From Cinclus cinclus (Eukaryota; Chordata; Aves; Passeriformes; Cinclidae): 64,000 nucleotides of DNA. The translations under genes were made by a program, and so were the position numbers. The stretch lies in assembly GCF_963662255.1 (NCBI RefSeq), contig NW_026912121.1:248001-312000 (forward strand), read 5' to 3'. Shown one piece after another: positions 52,846 to 64,000 of this stretch; position 1 is the stretch's first letter, and every line of letters begins with the position of its first letter. A model generated the notes under the pieces. That model worked only from the letters and a program-made list of their open reading frames with translations. It was not told where the DNA came from and did no database searches.

Positions 52846-55800
52846 ATGCATTGTGACAGCACAGGGGTTAAGAGAAGCAAGGATCCATGGTGACCCAATG
52901 GAGGCTAACAATCTAATGATCCCTTGTGACACCAATGGGCCTAAAAGGGGCAGGGAATAATTGTGACAGCATGGGGCCCCAGTAAAACCTGGTACAATTA
53001 TGCCACCATGGAGGCCAAGAATCAAATGATTCATTGTGACACCAAGTGGCCTAAAAGGGCATGGGATCCATTGTGACACCACAGGGGTTAAGAGAAGCAA
53101 GGAACCATTGTGACCCAATGCAGGCTAACAATCTAAGAATCCCTTATGACACCAGGGGGCGCAAAAGGACCACGGATGAACCTTGACATCATGGGGACCT
53201 ATAGAAGCAAGGAACCATTATGACACAATGAAGGCCAAGAATCAAATGGTTCATTGTAAGACCAAGTGGCCTAAAAGGTCTTGGAATGCATTGTGACACC
53301 ACAGAGGTTAAGAGAAACAAGGATCCATTGTAACCCAATGGAGGCTAATAATCCCAGGATCACATTTGAGACCGGGGGCGTAAAAGGGCCAGGGATGGAT
53401 TGTTACAGCACGGGGACCAATAGAAGCAAGGATCTATTATGCCACCGTGGAGGCCAAGAATCAAATGATTCATTGTGACATCAAGTGGCCTAAAAGGGCA
53501 TGGGATGCATTGTGACAGCACAGAGGTTAAGAGAAGCAAGGATCCATTGTGACCCAATGGAGGCTAATAATCCCAGGATCCCATTTGACACCAGGGGGCG
53601 TAAAAGGGCCAGGGATGAATTGTGACAGCATGGGGCCCAATAGAAACAAGGAAGCATTATGACACCATGGAGGCCAAGAATCAAATGATTCATTGTGACA
53701 TCAAGTGGCCTAAAAGGGCATGGGATGCATTGTGACACCACAGAGGTTAAGAGAAGCACGGAACCATTGTGACCCAATGCAGGCTAACAATCGTATGATC
53801 CCTTGTGACACCAATGGGCCAAAAATGGGCAGGGATGCATTGTGACAGCATGGGGCCCAAGTAAAACCTGGTACAATTATGCCACCATGGAGGCCAAGAA
53901 TCAAATGATTCATTGTGACATCAAGTGGCCTAAAAGGGCATGGGATGCATTGTGACAGCACAGGGGTTAAGAGAAGCAAGGATCCATTGTGACCCAATGC
54001 AGGCTAACAATCTTAGAATCCCTTTTGACACCAGGGGGCGCAAAAGGACCACGGATGAACCTTGACAGCATGGGGACCTATAGAAGCAAGGAACCGTTAT
54101 GCCACCATGAAGGCCAAGAATCAAATGGCTCATTGTAAGACCAAGAGGCCTAAAAGGGCATGGGATGCATTCTGACACCACAGAGGTTAAGAGAAGCAAG
54201 GAACCATTGTGACCCAATGCAGGCTAAGAATCTAATGAACCCTTGTGGCACCAGGGGGTATAAAAAGGGCCAGGGATGGATTGTTACAGCACGGGGACCA
54301 ATAGAAGCAAGGATCTATTATGCCACCGTGGAGGCCAAGAATCAAATGATTCATTGTGACATCAAGTGGCCTAAAAGGGCATGGGATGCATTGTGACAGC
54401 ACAGGGGTTAAGAGAAGCAAGGATCCATTGTGACCCAATGCAGACTAACAATCTAATGATCCCTTGTGACAGCAAAGGGCCTAAAAGGGCCAGGGATGAA
54501 TTGTGACAGCATGGGGCCCAATAGAAAGAAGGAACCATTATGACACCATGGAGGCCAAGAATCAAATGATTCATTGTGACATCAAGTGGCCTAAAAGGGC
54601 ATGGCATGCATTGTGACACCACAGAGGTTAAGAGAAGCACAGAACCATTGTGACCCAATGCAGGCTAACAATCTAATGATCCCTTGTGACACCAAAGGGC
54701 CTAAAAGTGCCAGGGATGGTTTGTTACAGCACGGGGACCAATAGAAGCAAGGATCTATTATGCCACCATGGAGGCCAAGAATCAAATAATTCATTGTGAC
54801 ATCAAGTGGCCTAAAAGGGCATGGGATGCATTGTGACAGAACAGGGGTTAAGAGAAGCAAGGATCCATTGTGACCCAATGGAGGCTAACAATCTAATGAT
54901 CCCTTTTGACACCAATGGGCCTAAAAGGGCAGGGATGTATTGTGAAAGCATGGGGTCCCAGTGAAAACATGGTACAATCAAGCCACCATGGAGGCCAAGA
55001 ATCAAAAGATTCATTGTGACATCAAGTGGCCTAAAAGGGCATGGGATGCATTGTGACACCACAGGGGTTAGGAGAAGCAAGGAACCATTGTGACCCAATG
55101 CAGGCTAACAATCTAAGAATCCCTTGTGGCACCAGGGGGCGCAAAATGACCACGGATGAACTCTGACAGCATGGGGACCTATAGAAGCAAGGAACCATTA
55201 TGACACCATGATGGCCAAGAATCAAATGGTTCATTTTGACATCAAGTGGCCTAAAAGGGCTTGGAATGCATTGTGACAGCACAGAGGTTAAGAGAAGCAA
55301 GGAACCATTGTGACCCAATGCAGGCTAACAATCTAATGATCCCTTGTGGCACCAGGGGGTATAAAAAGGGCCAGGGAGGGATTGTTACAGCACGGGGACC
55401 AATAGAAGCAAGGATCTATTATGCCACCGTGGAGGCCAAGAATCAAATGATTCATTGTGACATCAAGTGGCCTAAAAGGGCATGGGATGCATTGTGACAC
55501 CACAGGGGTTAAGAGAAGAAGGATCAATTGTCACCCAATTGAGGCTAAAAATCTAAGGATCCCTTTTGACACCAATGGGCCTAAAAGGGTCAGGGATGTA
55601 TTGTGAAAGCATGGGGCCCAGTGAAAACCTGGTACAATCAAGCCACCATGGAGGCCAAGAATCAAATGATTCATTGTGACATCAAGTGGCCTAAAAGGGC
55701 ATGGGATGCATTGTGACACCACAGGGGTTAAGAGAAGCAAGGATCCATTGTGACCCAATGGAGGCTAATAATCCCAGGATCCCATTTGACACCAGCGGGC

Positions 55801-56804
55801 GTAAAAGGGCCAGGGATGAATTGTGACAGCATGGGGACCTATAGAAGCAAGCAACCATTATGACACCATGAAGGCCAAGAATCAAAAGATTCATTGTGAC
55901 ATCAAGTGGCCTAAAAGGGCATGGGATGCATTGTGACACCACAGAGGTTAAGAGAAGCAAGGATCCATTGTGACCCAATGGAGGCTAATAATCCCAGGAT
56001 CCCATTTGACACCAATGGGCCTAAAAGGGCAGGGATGTATTATGAAAGCATGGGGCCCAATTAAACCTGGTACAATTTTGCCACCATGGAGGCCAAGAAT
56101 CAAATGATTCATTGTGACATCAAGTGGCCTAAAAGGGCATGGGATGCATTGTGACACCACAGGGGTTAAGAGAAGCAAGGAACCATTGTGACCCAATGCA
56201 GGCTAACAATCTAAGAATCCCTTTTGAAACCAGGTGGCGAAAAAGGAACACGGATGAACTCTGACAGCATGGGGACCTATAGAAGCAAGGAACAATTATG
56301 ACACCATGAAGGCCAAGAATCAAATGGTTCATTGTGACATCAAGTGGCCTAAAAGGGCTTGGAATGCATTGTGACACCACAGAGGTTAAGAGAAGCAAGG
56401 AACCATTGTGACCCAATGCAGGCTAACAATCTAATGATCCCTTGTGGCACCAGGGGGTATAAAAAGGGCCAGGGATGGATTGTTACAGCACGGGGACCAA
56501 TAGAAGCAAGGATCTATTATGCCACCGTGGAGGCCAAGAATCAAATGATTCATTGTGACATCAAGTGGCCTAAAAGGGCATGGGATGCATTGTGACAGCA
56601 CAGGGGTTAAGAGAAGCAAGGATCCATTGTGACCCAATGGAGGCTAATAATCCCAGGATCCCATTTGACACCAGGGGTCATAAAAGGGCCTGGGATGAAT
56701 TGTGACAGCACGGGGACCATTAGAAACAAGGAAGCATTATGACACCATGGAGGCCAAGAATCAAATGATTCATTGTGACATCAAGTGGCCTAAAAGGGCA
56801 TGGG

Positions 56805-58345
56805 ATGCATTGTGACACCACAGAGGTTAAGAGAAGCAAGGAACCATTGTGACCCAATGCAGGCTAACAATCTAATGATCCCTTGTGACACCAATGGGAC
56901 TAAAAGGGCCAGGGATGAATTGTGACAGCACGGGGACCAATAGAAGCAAGGATCTATTATGCCACCATGGAGGCCAAGAATCAAATAATTCATTGTGACA
57001 TCAAGTGGCCTAAAAGGGCATGGGATGCATTGTGACAGCACAGGGGTTAAGAGAAGCAAGGATCCATTGTGACCCAATGGAGGCTAACAATCTAATGATC
57101 CCTTTTGACACCAATGGGCCTAAAAGGGGCAGGGATGTATTGTGAAAGCATGGGGCCCTATTAAAACCTGGTACAATTGCGCCATCATGGAGGCCAAGAA
57201 TCAAATGATTCATTGTGACATCAAGTGGCCTAAAAGGGCATGGGATGCATTGTGACAGCACAGGGGTTAAGAGAAGCAAGGCACCATTGTAACCCAATGC
57301 AGGCTAACAATCTAAGAATCCCTTTTGACACCAGGGGGCGCAAAAGGACCACGGATGAACTCTGACAGCATGGGGACCTATAGAAGCAAGGAACCATTAT
57401 GACACCATGAAGACCAAGAATCAAATGGTTCATTGTAAGACCAAGCGGCCTAAATGGGCTTGGAATGCATTGTGACACCACAGAGGTTAAGAGAAGCAAG
57501 GAACCATTGTGACCCAATGCAGGCTAACAATCTAAGAATCCCTTTTGACACCAGGGGGCGCAAAAGGACCACGGATGAACTCTGACAGCATGGGGACCTA
57601 TAGAAGCAAGGAACCATTATGACACCATGAAGGCCTAGAATCAAATGATTCATTGTGACATCAAGTGGCCTAAAAGCGCTTGGAATGCATTGTGACACCA
57701 CAGAGGTTAAGAGAAGCAAGGAACCATTGTGACCCAATGCAGGCTAACACTCTAATGATCCCATGTGCCACCAGGGGGTATAAAAAGGGCCAGGGATGGA
57801 TTGTTACAGCACGGGGACCAATAGAAGCAAGGATCTATTATGCCACCGTGGAGGCCAAGAGTCAAATGATTCATTGTGACATCAAGTGGCCTAAAAGGGC
57901 ATGGGATGCATTGTGACACCACGGAGGTTAAGAGAAGCAAGGAACCATTGTGACCCAATGTAGGCTAACAATCTACGAATCCCTTTTGACACCAGGGGGC
58001 GCAAAAGGACCACGGATGAACTCTGACAGCATGGGGACCTATAGAAGCAAGGAACCATTATGACACCATGAAGACCAAGAATCAAATGGTTCATTGTAAG
58101 ACCAAGTGGCCTAAAAGGGCATGGGATGCATTGTGACAGCACAGGGGTTAAGAGAAGCAAGGATCCATTGTGACCCAATGGAGGCTAATAATCCCAGGAT
58201 CCCATTTGACACCAGGGGTCATAAAAGGGCCTGGGATGAATTGTGACAGCACGGGGACCATTAGAAACAAGGAAGCATTATGACACCATGGAGGCCAAGA
58301 ATCAAATGATTCATTGTGACATCAAGTGGCCTAAAAGGGCATGGG
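56805..58345 (+). repeat. Nested 7-mer (1,541 bp), first copy in HOR D
   Basis: Order is e d a a b a c'. The same series restarts at 58,346 (e d a a b a) at a constant 1,541-bp offset, which is 7 x 220 plus 1 for the single b. It derives from the 11-mer HOR C by joining an a monomer directly to c'. The junction monomer at about 57,906-58,125 starts as a normal HOR C a unit but ends GGGCATGGGATGCATTGTG instead of GGGCTTGGAATG. Confidence 0.82.
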
Positions 58346-59666
58346 ATGCATTGTGACACCACAGAGGTTAAGAGAAGCAAGGAACCATTGTGACCCAATG
58401 CAGGCTAACAATCTAATGATCCCTTGTGACACCAATGGGACTAAAAGGGCCAGGGATGAATTGTGACAGCACGGGGACCAATAGAAGCAAGGATCTATTA
58501 TGCCACCATGGAGGCCAAGAATCAAATAATTCATTGTGACATCAAGTGGCCTAAAAGGGCATGGGATGCATTGTGACAGAACAGGGGTTAAGAGAAGCAA
58601 GGATCCATTGTGACCCAATGGAGGCTAACAATCTAATGATCCCTTTTGACACCAATGGGCCTAAAAGGGGCAGGGATGTATTGTGAAAGCATGGGGCCCT
58701 ATTAAAACCTGGTACAATTGCGCCATCATGGAGGCCAAGAATCAAATGATTCATTGTGACATCAAGTGGCCTAAAAGGGCATGGGATGCATTGTGACAGC
58801 ACAGGGGTTAAGAGAAGCAAGGCACCATTGTAACCCAATGCAGGCTAACAATCTAAGAATCCCTTTTGACACCAGGGGGCGCAAAAGGACCACGGATGAA
58901 CTCTGAGAGCATGGGGACCTATAGAAGCAAGGAACCATTATGACACCATGAAGACCAAGAATCAAATGGTTCATTGTAAGACCAAGCGGCCTAAATGGGC
59001 TTGGAATGCATTGTGACACCACAGAGGTTAAGAGAAGCAAGGAACCATTGTGACCCAATGCAGGCTAACAATCTAAGAATCCCTTTTGACACCAGGGGGC
59101 GCAAAAGGACCACGGATGAACTCTGACAGCATGGGGACCTATAGAAGCAAGGAACCATTATGACACCATGAAGGCCTAGAATCAAATGATTCATTGTGAC
59201 ATCAAGTGGCCTAAAAGCGCTTGGAATGCATTGTGACACCACAGAGGTTAAGAGAAGCAAGGAACCATTGTGACCCAATGCAGGCTAACACTCTAATGAT
59301 CCCATGTGCCACCAGGGGGTATAAAAAGGGCCAGGGATGGATTGTTACAGCACGGGGACCAATAGAAGCAAGGATCTATTATGCCACCGTGGAGGCCAAG
59401 AGTCAAATGATTCATTGTGACATCAAGTGGCCTAAAAGGGCATGGGATGCATTGTGACACCACGGAGGTTAAGAGAAGCAAGGAACCATTGTGACCCAAT
59501 GTAGGCTAACAATCTACGAATCCCTTTTGACACCAGGGGGCGCAAAAGGACCACGGATGAACTCTGACAGCATGGGGACCTATAGAAGCAAGGAACCATT
59601 ATGACACCATGAAGACCAAGAATCAAATGGTTCATTGTAAGACCAAGCGGCCTAAAAGGGCTTGGA
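58346..59666 (+). repeat. Nested 7-mer, second copy (6 monomers)
   Basis: Repeats e d a a b a from 56,805 with few changes, then passes into the b monomer at 59,667 that begins the shared flank of HOR D copy 2. Differences include GACAGAACAGG near 58,577 for GACAGCACAGG, and CTCTGAGAGCATGG near 58,901. Confidence 0.8.
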
Positions 59667-59887
59667 ATGCATTGTGACACCACAGAGGTTAAGAGAAGCA
59701 AGGAACCATTGTGACCCAATGCAGGCTAACAATCTAATGATCCCATGTGCCACCAGAGGGTATAAAAAGGGCCAGGGATGGATTGTTACAGCACGGGGAC
59801 CAATAGAATCAAGGATCTATTATGCCACCGTGGAGGCCAAGAGTCAAATGATTCATTGTGACATCAAGTGGCCTAAAAGGGCATGGG

Positions 59888-62800
59888 ATGCATTGTGACA
59901 GCACAGGGGTTAAGAGAAGCAAAGATCCATTGTGACCCAATGGAGGCTAATAATCCCAGGATCCCATTTGACACCAATGGGCCTAAAAGGGCAGGGATGT
60001 ATTGTGAAAGCATGGGGCCCAATTAAAACCTGGTACAATTTCGCCACCATGGAGGCCAAGAATCAAATGATTCATTGTGACATCAAGTGGCCTAAAAGGG
60101 CATGGGATGCATTGTGACACCACAGGGGTTAAGAGAAGCAAGGAACCATTGTGACCCAATGCAGGCTAACAATCTAAGAATCCCTTGTGGCACCAGGGGG
60201 CGCAAAATGACCACGGATGAACTCTGACAGCATGGGGACCTATAGAAGCAAGGAACCATTATGACACCATGAAGGCCAAGAATCAAATGGTTCATTGTGA
60301 CATCAAGTGGCCTAAAAGGGCTTGGAATGCATTGTGACACCACAGAGGTTAAGAGAAGCAAGGAACCATTGTGACCCAATGCAGGCTAACAATCTAATGA
60401 TCCCTTGTGGCACCAGGGGGTATAAAAAGGGCCAGGGATGGATTGTTACAGCACGGGGACCAATAGAAGCAAGGATCTATTATGCCACCGTGGAGGCCAA
60501 GAATCAAATGATTCATTGTGACATCAAGTGGCCTAAAAGGGCATGGGATGCATTGTGACACCACAGAGGTTAAGAGAAGCAAGGATCCATTGTGACCCAA
60601 TGCAGGCTAACAATCTAATGATCCCTTGTGACACCAATGGGCCTAAAAGGGGCAGGGAATAATTGTGACAGCATGGGGCCCAAGTAAAACCTGGTACAAT
60701 TATGCCACCATGGAGGCCAAGAATCAAATGATTCATTGTGACACCAAGTGGCCTAAAAGGGCATGGGATGCATTGTGACACCACAGGGGTTAAGAGAAGG
60801 AAGGAACCATTGTGACCCAATGCAGGCTAACAATCTAAGAATCCATTTTGACACCAGGGGGCGCAAAAGGACCATGGATGAACTCTGACATCATGGGGAC
60901 CTATAGAAGCAAGGAACCATTATGACACCATGAAGGCCAAGAATCAAATGGTTCATTGTAAGACCAAGTGGCCTAAAAGGGCTTGGAATGCATTGTGACA
61001 CCACAGAGGTTAAGAGAAACAAGGATCCATTGTAACCCAATGGAGGCTAATAATCCCAGGATCCCATTTGACACCAGGGGGCGTAAAAGGGCCAGGGATG
61101 GATTGTTACAGCACGGGGACCAATAGAAGCAAGGATCTATTATGCCACCGTGGAGGCCAAGAATCAAATGATTCATTGTGACATCAAGTGGCCTAAAAGG
61201 GCATGGGATGCATTGTGACAGCACAGGGGTTAAGAGAAGCAAGGATCCATTGTGACCCAATGGAGGCTAACAATCTAAGGATCCCTTTTGACACCAATGG
61301 GCCTAAAAGGGTCTGGGATGTATTGTGAAAGCATGGGGCCCAGTGAAAACCTGGTACAATCAAGCCACCATGGAGGCCAAGAATCAAATGATTCATTGTG
61401 ACATCAAGTGGCCTAAAAGGGCATGGGATGCATTGTGACAGCACAGGGGTTAAGAGAAGCAAGGCACCATTGTAACCCAATGCAGGCTAACAATCTGAGA
61501 ATCCCTTTTGACACCAGGGGGCGCAAAAGGACCACGGATGAACTCTGACAGCATGGGGACCTATAGAAGCAAGGAACCATTATGACACCATGAAGGCCAA
61601 GAATCAAATGGTTCATTGTGACATCAAGTGGCCTAAAAGGGCTTGGAATGCATTGTGACAGCACAGAGGTTAAGAGAAGCAAGGAACCATTGTGACCCAA
61701 TGCAGGCTAACAATCTAATGATCCCTTGTGGCACCAGGGGGTATAAAAAGGGCCAGGGATGGATTGTTACAGCACGGGGACCAATAGAAGCAAGGATCTA
61801 TTATGCCACCATGGTGGCCAAGAATCAAATGATTCATTGTGACATCAAGTGGCCTAAAAGGGCATGGGATGCATTGTGACAGCACAGGCGTTAAGAGAAG
61901 CAAGGATCCATTGTGACCCAATGGAGGCTAATAATCCCAGGATCCCATTTGACACCAATGGGCCTAAAAGGGCAGGGATGTATTGTGAAAGCATGGGGCC
62001 CCAGTGAAACCTGGTACAATTATGCCACCATGGAGGCCAAGAATCAAATGATTCATTGTGACATCAAGTGGCCTAAAAGGGCATGGGATGCATTGTGACA
62101 GCACAGGGGTTAAGAGAAGCAAGGAACCATTGTGACCCAATGCAGGCTAACAATCTAAGAATCCCTTTTGACACCAGGGGGCGCAAAAGGACCACGGATG
62201 AACTCTGACAGCATGGGGACCTATAGAAGCAAGGAAACATTATGACACCATGAAGGCCAAGAATCAAATGATTCATTGTGACATCAAGCGGCCTAAAAGG
62301 TCTTGGAATGCATTGTGACAGCACAGAGGTTAAGAGAAGCAAGGAACCATTGTGACCCAATGCAGGCTAACAATCTAATGATCCCTTGTGGCACCAGGGG
62401 GTATAAAAAGGGCCAGGGATGGATTGTTACAGCACGGGGACCAATAGAAGCAAGGATTTATTATGCCACCGTGGAGGCCAAGAATCAAATGATTCATTGT
62501 GACATCAAGTGGCCTAAAAGGGCATGGGATGCATTGTGACACCACAGGCGTTAAGAGAAACAAGGAACCATTGTGACCCAATGCAGGCTGACAATCTAAT
62601 GATCCCCTTTGACACCAATGGGCCTAAAAGGGGCAGGGAATAATTGTGACAGCATGGGGCCCAAGTAAAACCTGGTACAATTATGCCACCATGGAGGCCA
62701 AGAATCAAATGATTCATTGTGACACCAAGTGGCCAAAAAGGGCATGGGATGCATTGTGACACCACAGGGGTTAAGAGAAGCAAGGAACCATTGTGACCCA

Positions 62801-64000
62801 ATGCAGGCTAACAATCTAAGAATCCCTTATGACACCAGGGGGCGCAAAAGGACCACGGAGGAACCTTGACATCATGGGGACCTATAGAAGCAAGGAACCA
62901 TTATGACACAATGAAGGCCAAGAATCAAATGGTTCATTGTAAGACCAAGTGGCCTAAAAGGTCTTGGAATGCATTGTGACACCACAGAGGTTAAGAGAAA
63001 CAAGGATCCATTGTAACCCAATGGAGGCTAATAATCCCAGGATCACATTTGAGACCGGGGGCGTAAAAGGGCCAGGGATGGATTGTTACAGCAAGGGGAC
63101 CAATAGAAGCAAGGATCTATTATGCCACCGTGGAGGCCAAGAATCAAATGATTCATTGTGACATCAAGTGGCCTAAAAGGGCATGGGATGCATTGTGACA
63201 CCACAGGGGTTAAGAGAAGCAAGGATCCATTGTGACCCAATGGAGGCTAATAATCCCAGGATCCCATTTGACACCAGGGGGCGTAAAAGGGCCAGGGATG
63301 AATTGTGACAGCATGGGGCCCAATAGAAACAAGGAAGCATTATGACACCATGGAGGCCAAGAATCAAATGGTTCATTGTGACATCAAGTGGCCTAAAAGG
63401 GCTTGGAATGCATTGTGACACCACAGAGGTTAAGAGAAGCAAGGAACCATTGTGACCCAATGCAGGCTAACAATCTAATGATCCCTTGTGGCACCAGGGG
63501 GTATAAAAAGGGCCAGGGATGGATTGTTGCAGCACGGGGACCAATAGAAGCAAGGATCTATTATGCCACCATGGAGGCCAAGAATCAAATGATTCATTGT
63601 GACATCAAGTGGCCTAAAAGGGCATGGGATGCATTGTGACACCACAGAGGTTAAGAGAAGCAAGGAACCATTGTGACCCAATGCAGGCTAACAATCTAAT
63701 GATCCCTTGTGACACCAATGGGCCTAAAAGGGGCAGGGGTGAATTGTTACAGCACGGGGACCAATAGAAGCAAGGATCTATTATGCCACCATGGAGGCCA
63801 AGAATCAAATGATTCATTGTGACATCAAGTGGCCTAAAAGGGCATGGGATGCATTGTGACACCACAGGGGTTAAGAGAAGCAAGGAACCATTGTGACCCA
63901 ATGCAGGCTAACAATCTAAGAATCCCTTTTGAAACCAGGTGGCGCAAAAGGAACACGGATGAACTCTGACAGCATGGGGACCTATAGAAGCAAGGAACCA
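59888..64000 (+). repeat. HOR D copy 2, cut by window end
   Basis: Matches 48,444-52,556. Reading the two side by side I found seven substitutions, at 59,923, 60,184, 60,445, 61,058, 62,289, 63,090 and 63,201, which is about 99.8% identity if I missed none. The copy continues past base 64,000. Confidence 0.9.

Larger units (their letters stand above)
48444..59887 (+). repeat. HOR D copy 1 (52 monomers, 11,444 bp)
   Basis: I count 52 monomer starts from 48,444 to 59,888. The unit is composite: a 9-mer and an 8-mer tandem duplication on the left, eleven irregular monomers in the middle (about 53,725-56,143), and a HOR C-derived part with a 7-mer duplication on the right. The next copy starts at 59,888, with the shared upstream flank reaching back to about 48,340 and 59,784. 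The offset stays at 11,444 to the end of the window, so there is no net insertion or deletion in 4.1 kb. Confidence 0.88.
1..64000 (+). repeat. Tandem satellite array, 220-bp monomer, spans whole window
   Basis: About 290 head-to-tail copies of a 220-221-bp monomer fill the window without a break. Nearly every monomer carries ATGCAT followed by TGTGACAC or TGTGACAG at the subunit 6/1 junction, so the period can be followed by eye from base 208 to the end. All copies share one orientation. Base composition is about 47% GC, the written strand is about 61% purine, and CpG is rare. No unique DNA, transposon, tRNA or rRNA is seen anywhere, so this entry also accounts for every gene-free stretch. 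Short open frames recur once per monomer on both strands, but 220 is not a multiple of 3 and no frame survives beyond about two monomers, so I call none of them genes. The family is not one I recognise. Centromeric or other heterochromatic origin is inferred from array size and HOR structure only. Confidence 0.98.

Noticed and set aside
193..63901. Short open reading frames of 60-141 codons recurring once per monomer on both strands, all looking like one protein family
   Set aside because: They are the same satellite read in different frames. They recur with monomer period, overlap on opposite strands, have no initiation context, and end because 220 or 221 bp shifts the frame at every unit. 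Variation between copies is not concentrated at third codon positions. They could appear in databases as a spurious cysteine-rich protein family.
1..64000. CRISPR array, since short direct repeats occur every 36-37 bp
   Set aside because: The intervals between TTGTGAC motifs are not unique spacers. They are the rest of the repeat and recur in every monomer, and there are no cas genes. The heptamer is far too short for a CRISPR repeat.
1..64000. CENP-B box (TTCG, four bases, A, two bases, CGGG)
   Set aside because: TTCG is almost absent. The few cases, such as AATTTCGCCACC near 48,595 and 60,040, lack the A and the CGGG at the needed spacing. No match was found on reading.
1..64000. G-quadruplex clusters from runs such as GGGGG, GGG and GGG in class a, b and c monomers
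   Set aside because: Three close runs occur, but the fourth lies about 17 bases or more away, so a stable four-run quadruplex is doubtful. The runs are conserved only as part of the repeat.
1..64000. Telomeric repeats, transposon ends, poly-A tails or microsatellites at domain boundaries
   Set aside because: I looked at each HOR boundary (6,375, 27,081, 36,335, 39,414, 42,190, 43,370, 48,444 and 59,888) and saw only satellite passing into satellite in register.
1..64000. tRNA-like or Pol III internal promoter boxes within the monomer
   Set aside because: GGTTAAGAGAAGC and GGTTCATTG have a passing resemblance to box elements, but no paired A and B boxes at the right spacing and no cloverleaf could be drawn.

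Overview
The whole 64 kb window is one uninterrupted tandem satellite array, and I see no gene in it. All of about 290 monomers point head-to-tail in the same direction. There is no inversion, no transposon insertion, no unique spacer and no RNA gene. The array enters at base 1 and leaves at base 64,000, so neither edge is visible. Kilobase-scale satellite organised into higher-order repeats (HORs) points to a eukaryote, from a centromeric, pericentromeric, subtelomeric or sex-chromosome heterochromatic block. Strong CpG depletion (0 to about 3 CpG per 220-bp monomer, against about 12 expected at 47% GC) suggests long-term germline CpG methylation, as in vertebrates. I do not recognise the family and cannot name a species.

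The array is built in nested levels. (1) A 36-37-bp subunit begins TTGTGAC. (2) Three subunits make a 110-bp half. (3) Two halves, about 79% identical by my hand alignment, make the 220-bp monomer. (4) Monomers fall into at least five classes, called here a to e. The key motifs are: a, ACCACGGATGAACTC with GGGACCTATAG; b, GTATAAAAAGGGCC, one base longer at 221 bp; c, CCCAGGATCCCATTTG; d, GTGAAAGCATGGGG with AAAACCTGGTAC; e, CCTAAAAGGG combined with TTACAGCACGGGGACC. (5) Ordered strings of classes form HORs. (6) Larger strings are duplicated again. Monomers are counted from the ATGCAT at the junction of subunits 6 and 1.

Layout. 1-6,374: older mixed HORs, including a 3,304-bp 15-mer. 6,375-27,080: HOR A, a 4,626-bp 21-mer (a b b c d b d e d a b e a b d c d c d b d) with four full and two partial copies. 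27,081-27,962: four transition monomers. 27,963-36,334: HOR B, a 3,745-bp 17-mer equal to HOR A minus two separate monomer pairs. 36,335-39,413: irregular, least homogenised monomers, including one strongly diverged monomer. 39,414-48,443: HOR C, a 2,422/2,423-bp 11-mer interrupted at 41,617-44,259 by a stretch that carries a displaced piece of HOR A. 48,444-64,000: HOR D, an 11,444-bp 52-monomer unit seen as one full copy and a 4.1-kb second copy that differs at only a handful of bases. It has 9-mer, 8-mer and 7-mer duplications nested inside it.

Nothing here acts as an operon or protein system. The interest is the recombination record: HOR birth by deletion, chimeric monomers, patch-like conversions, and a satellite segment moved between domains. 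Period lengths come from constant offsets between diagnostic variants read by eye. Percent identities are estimates unless counts are given.
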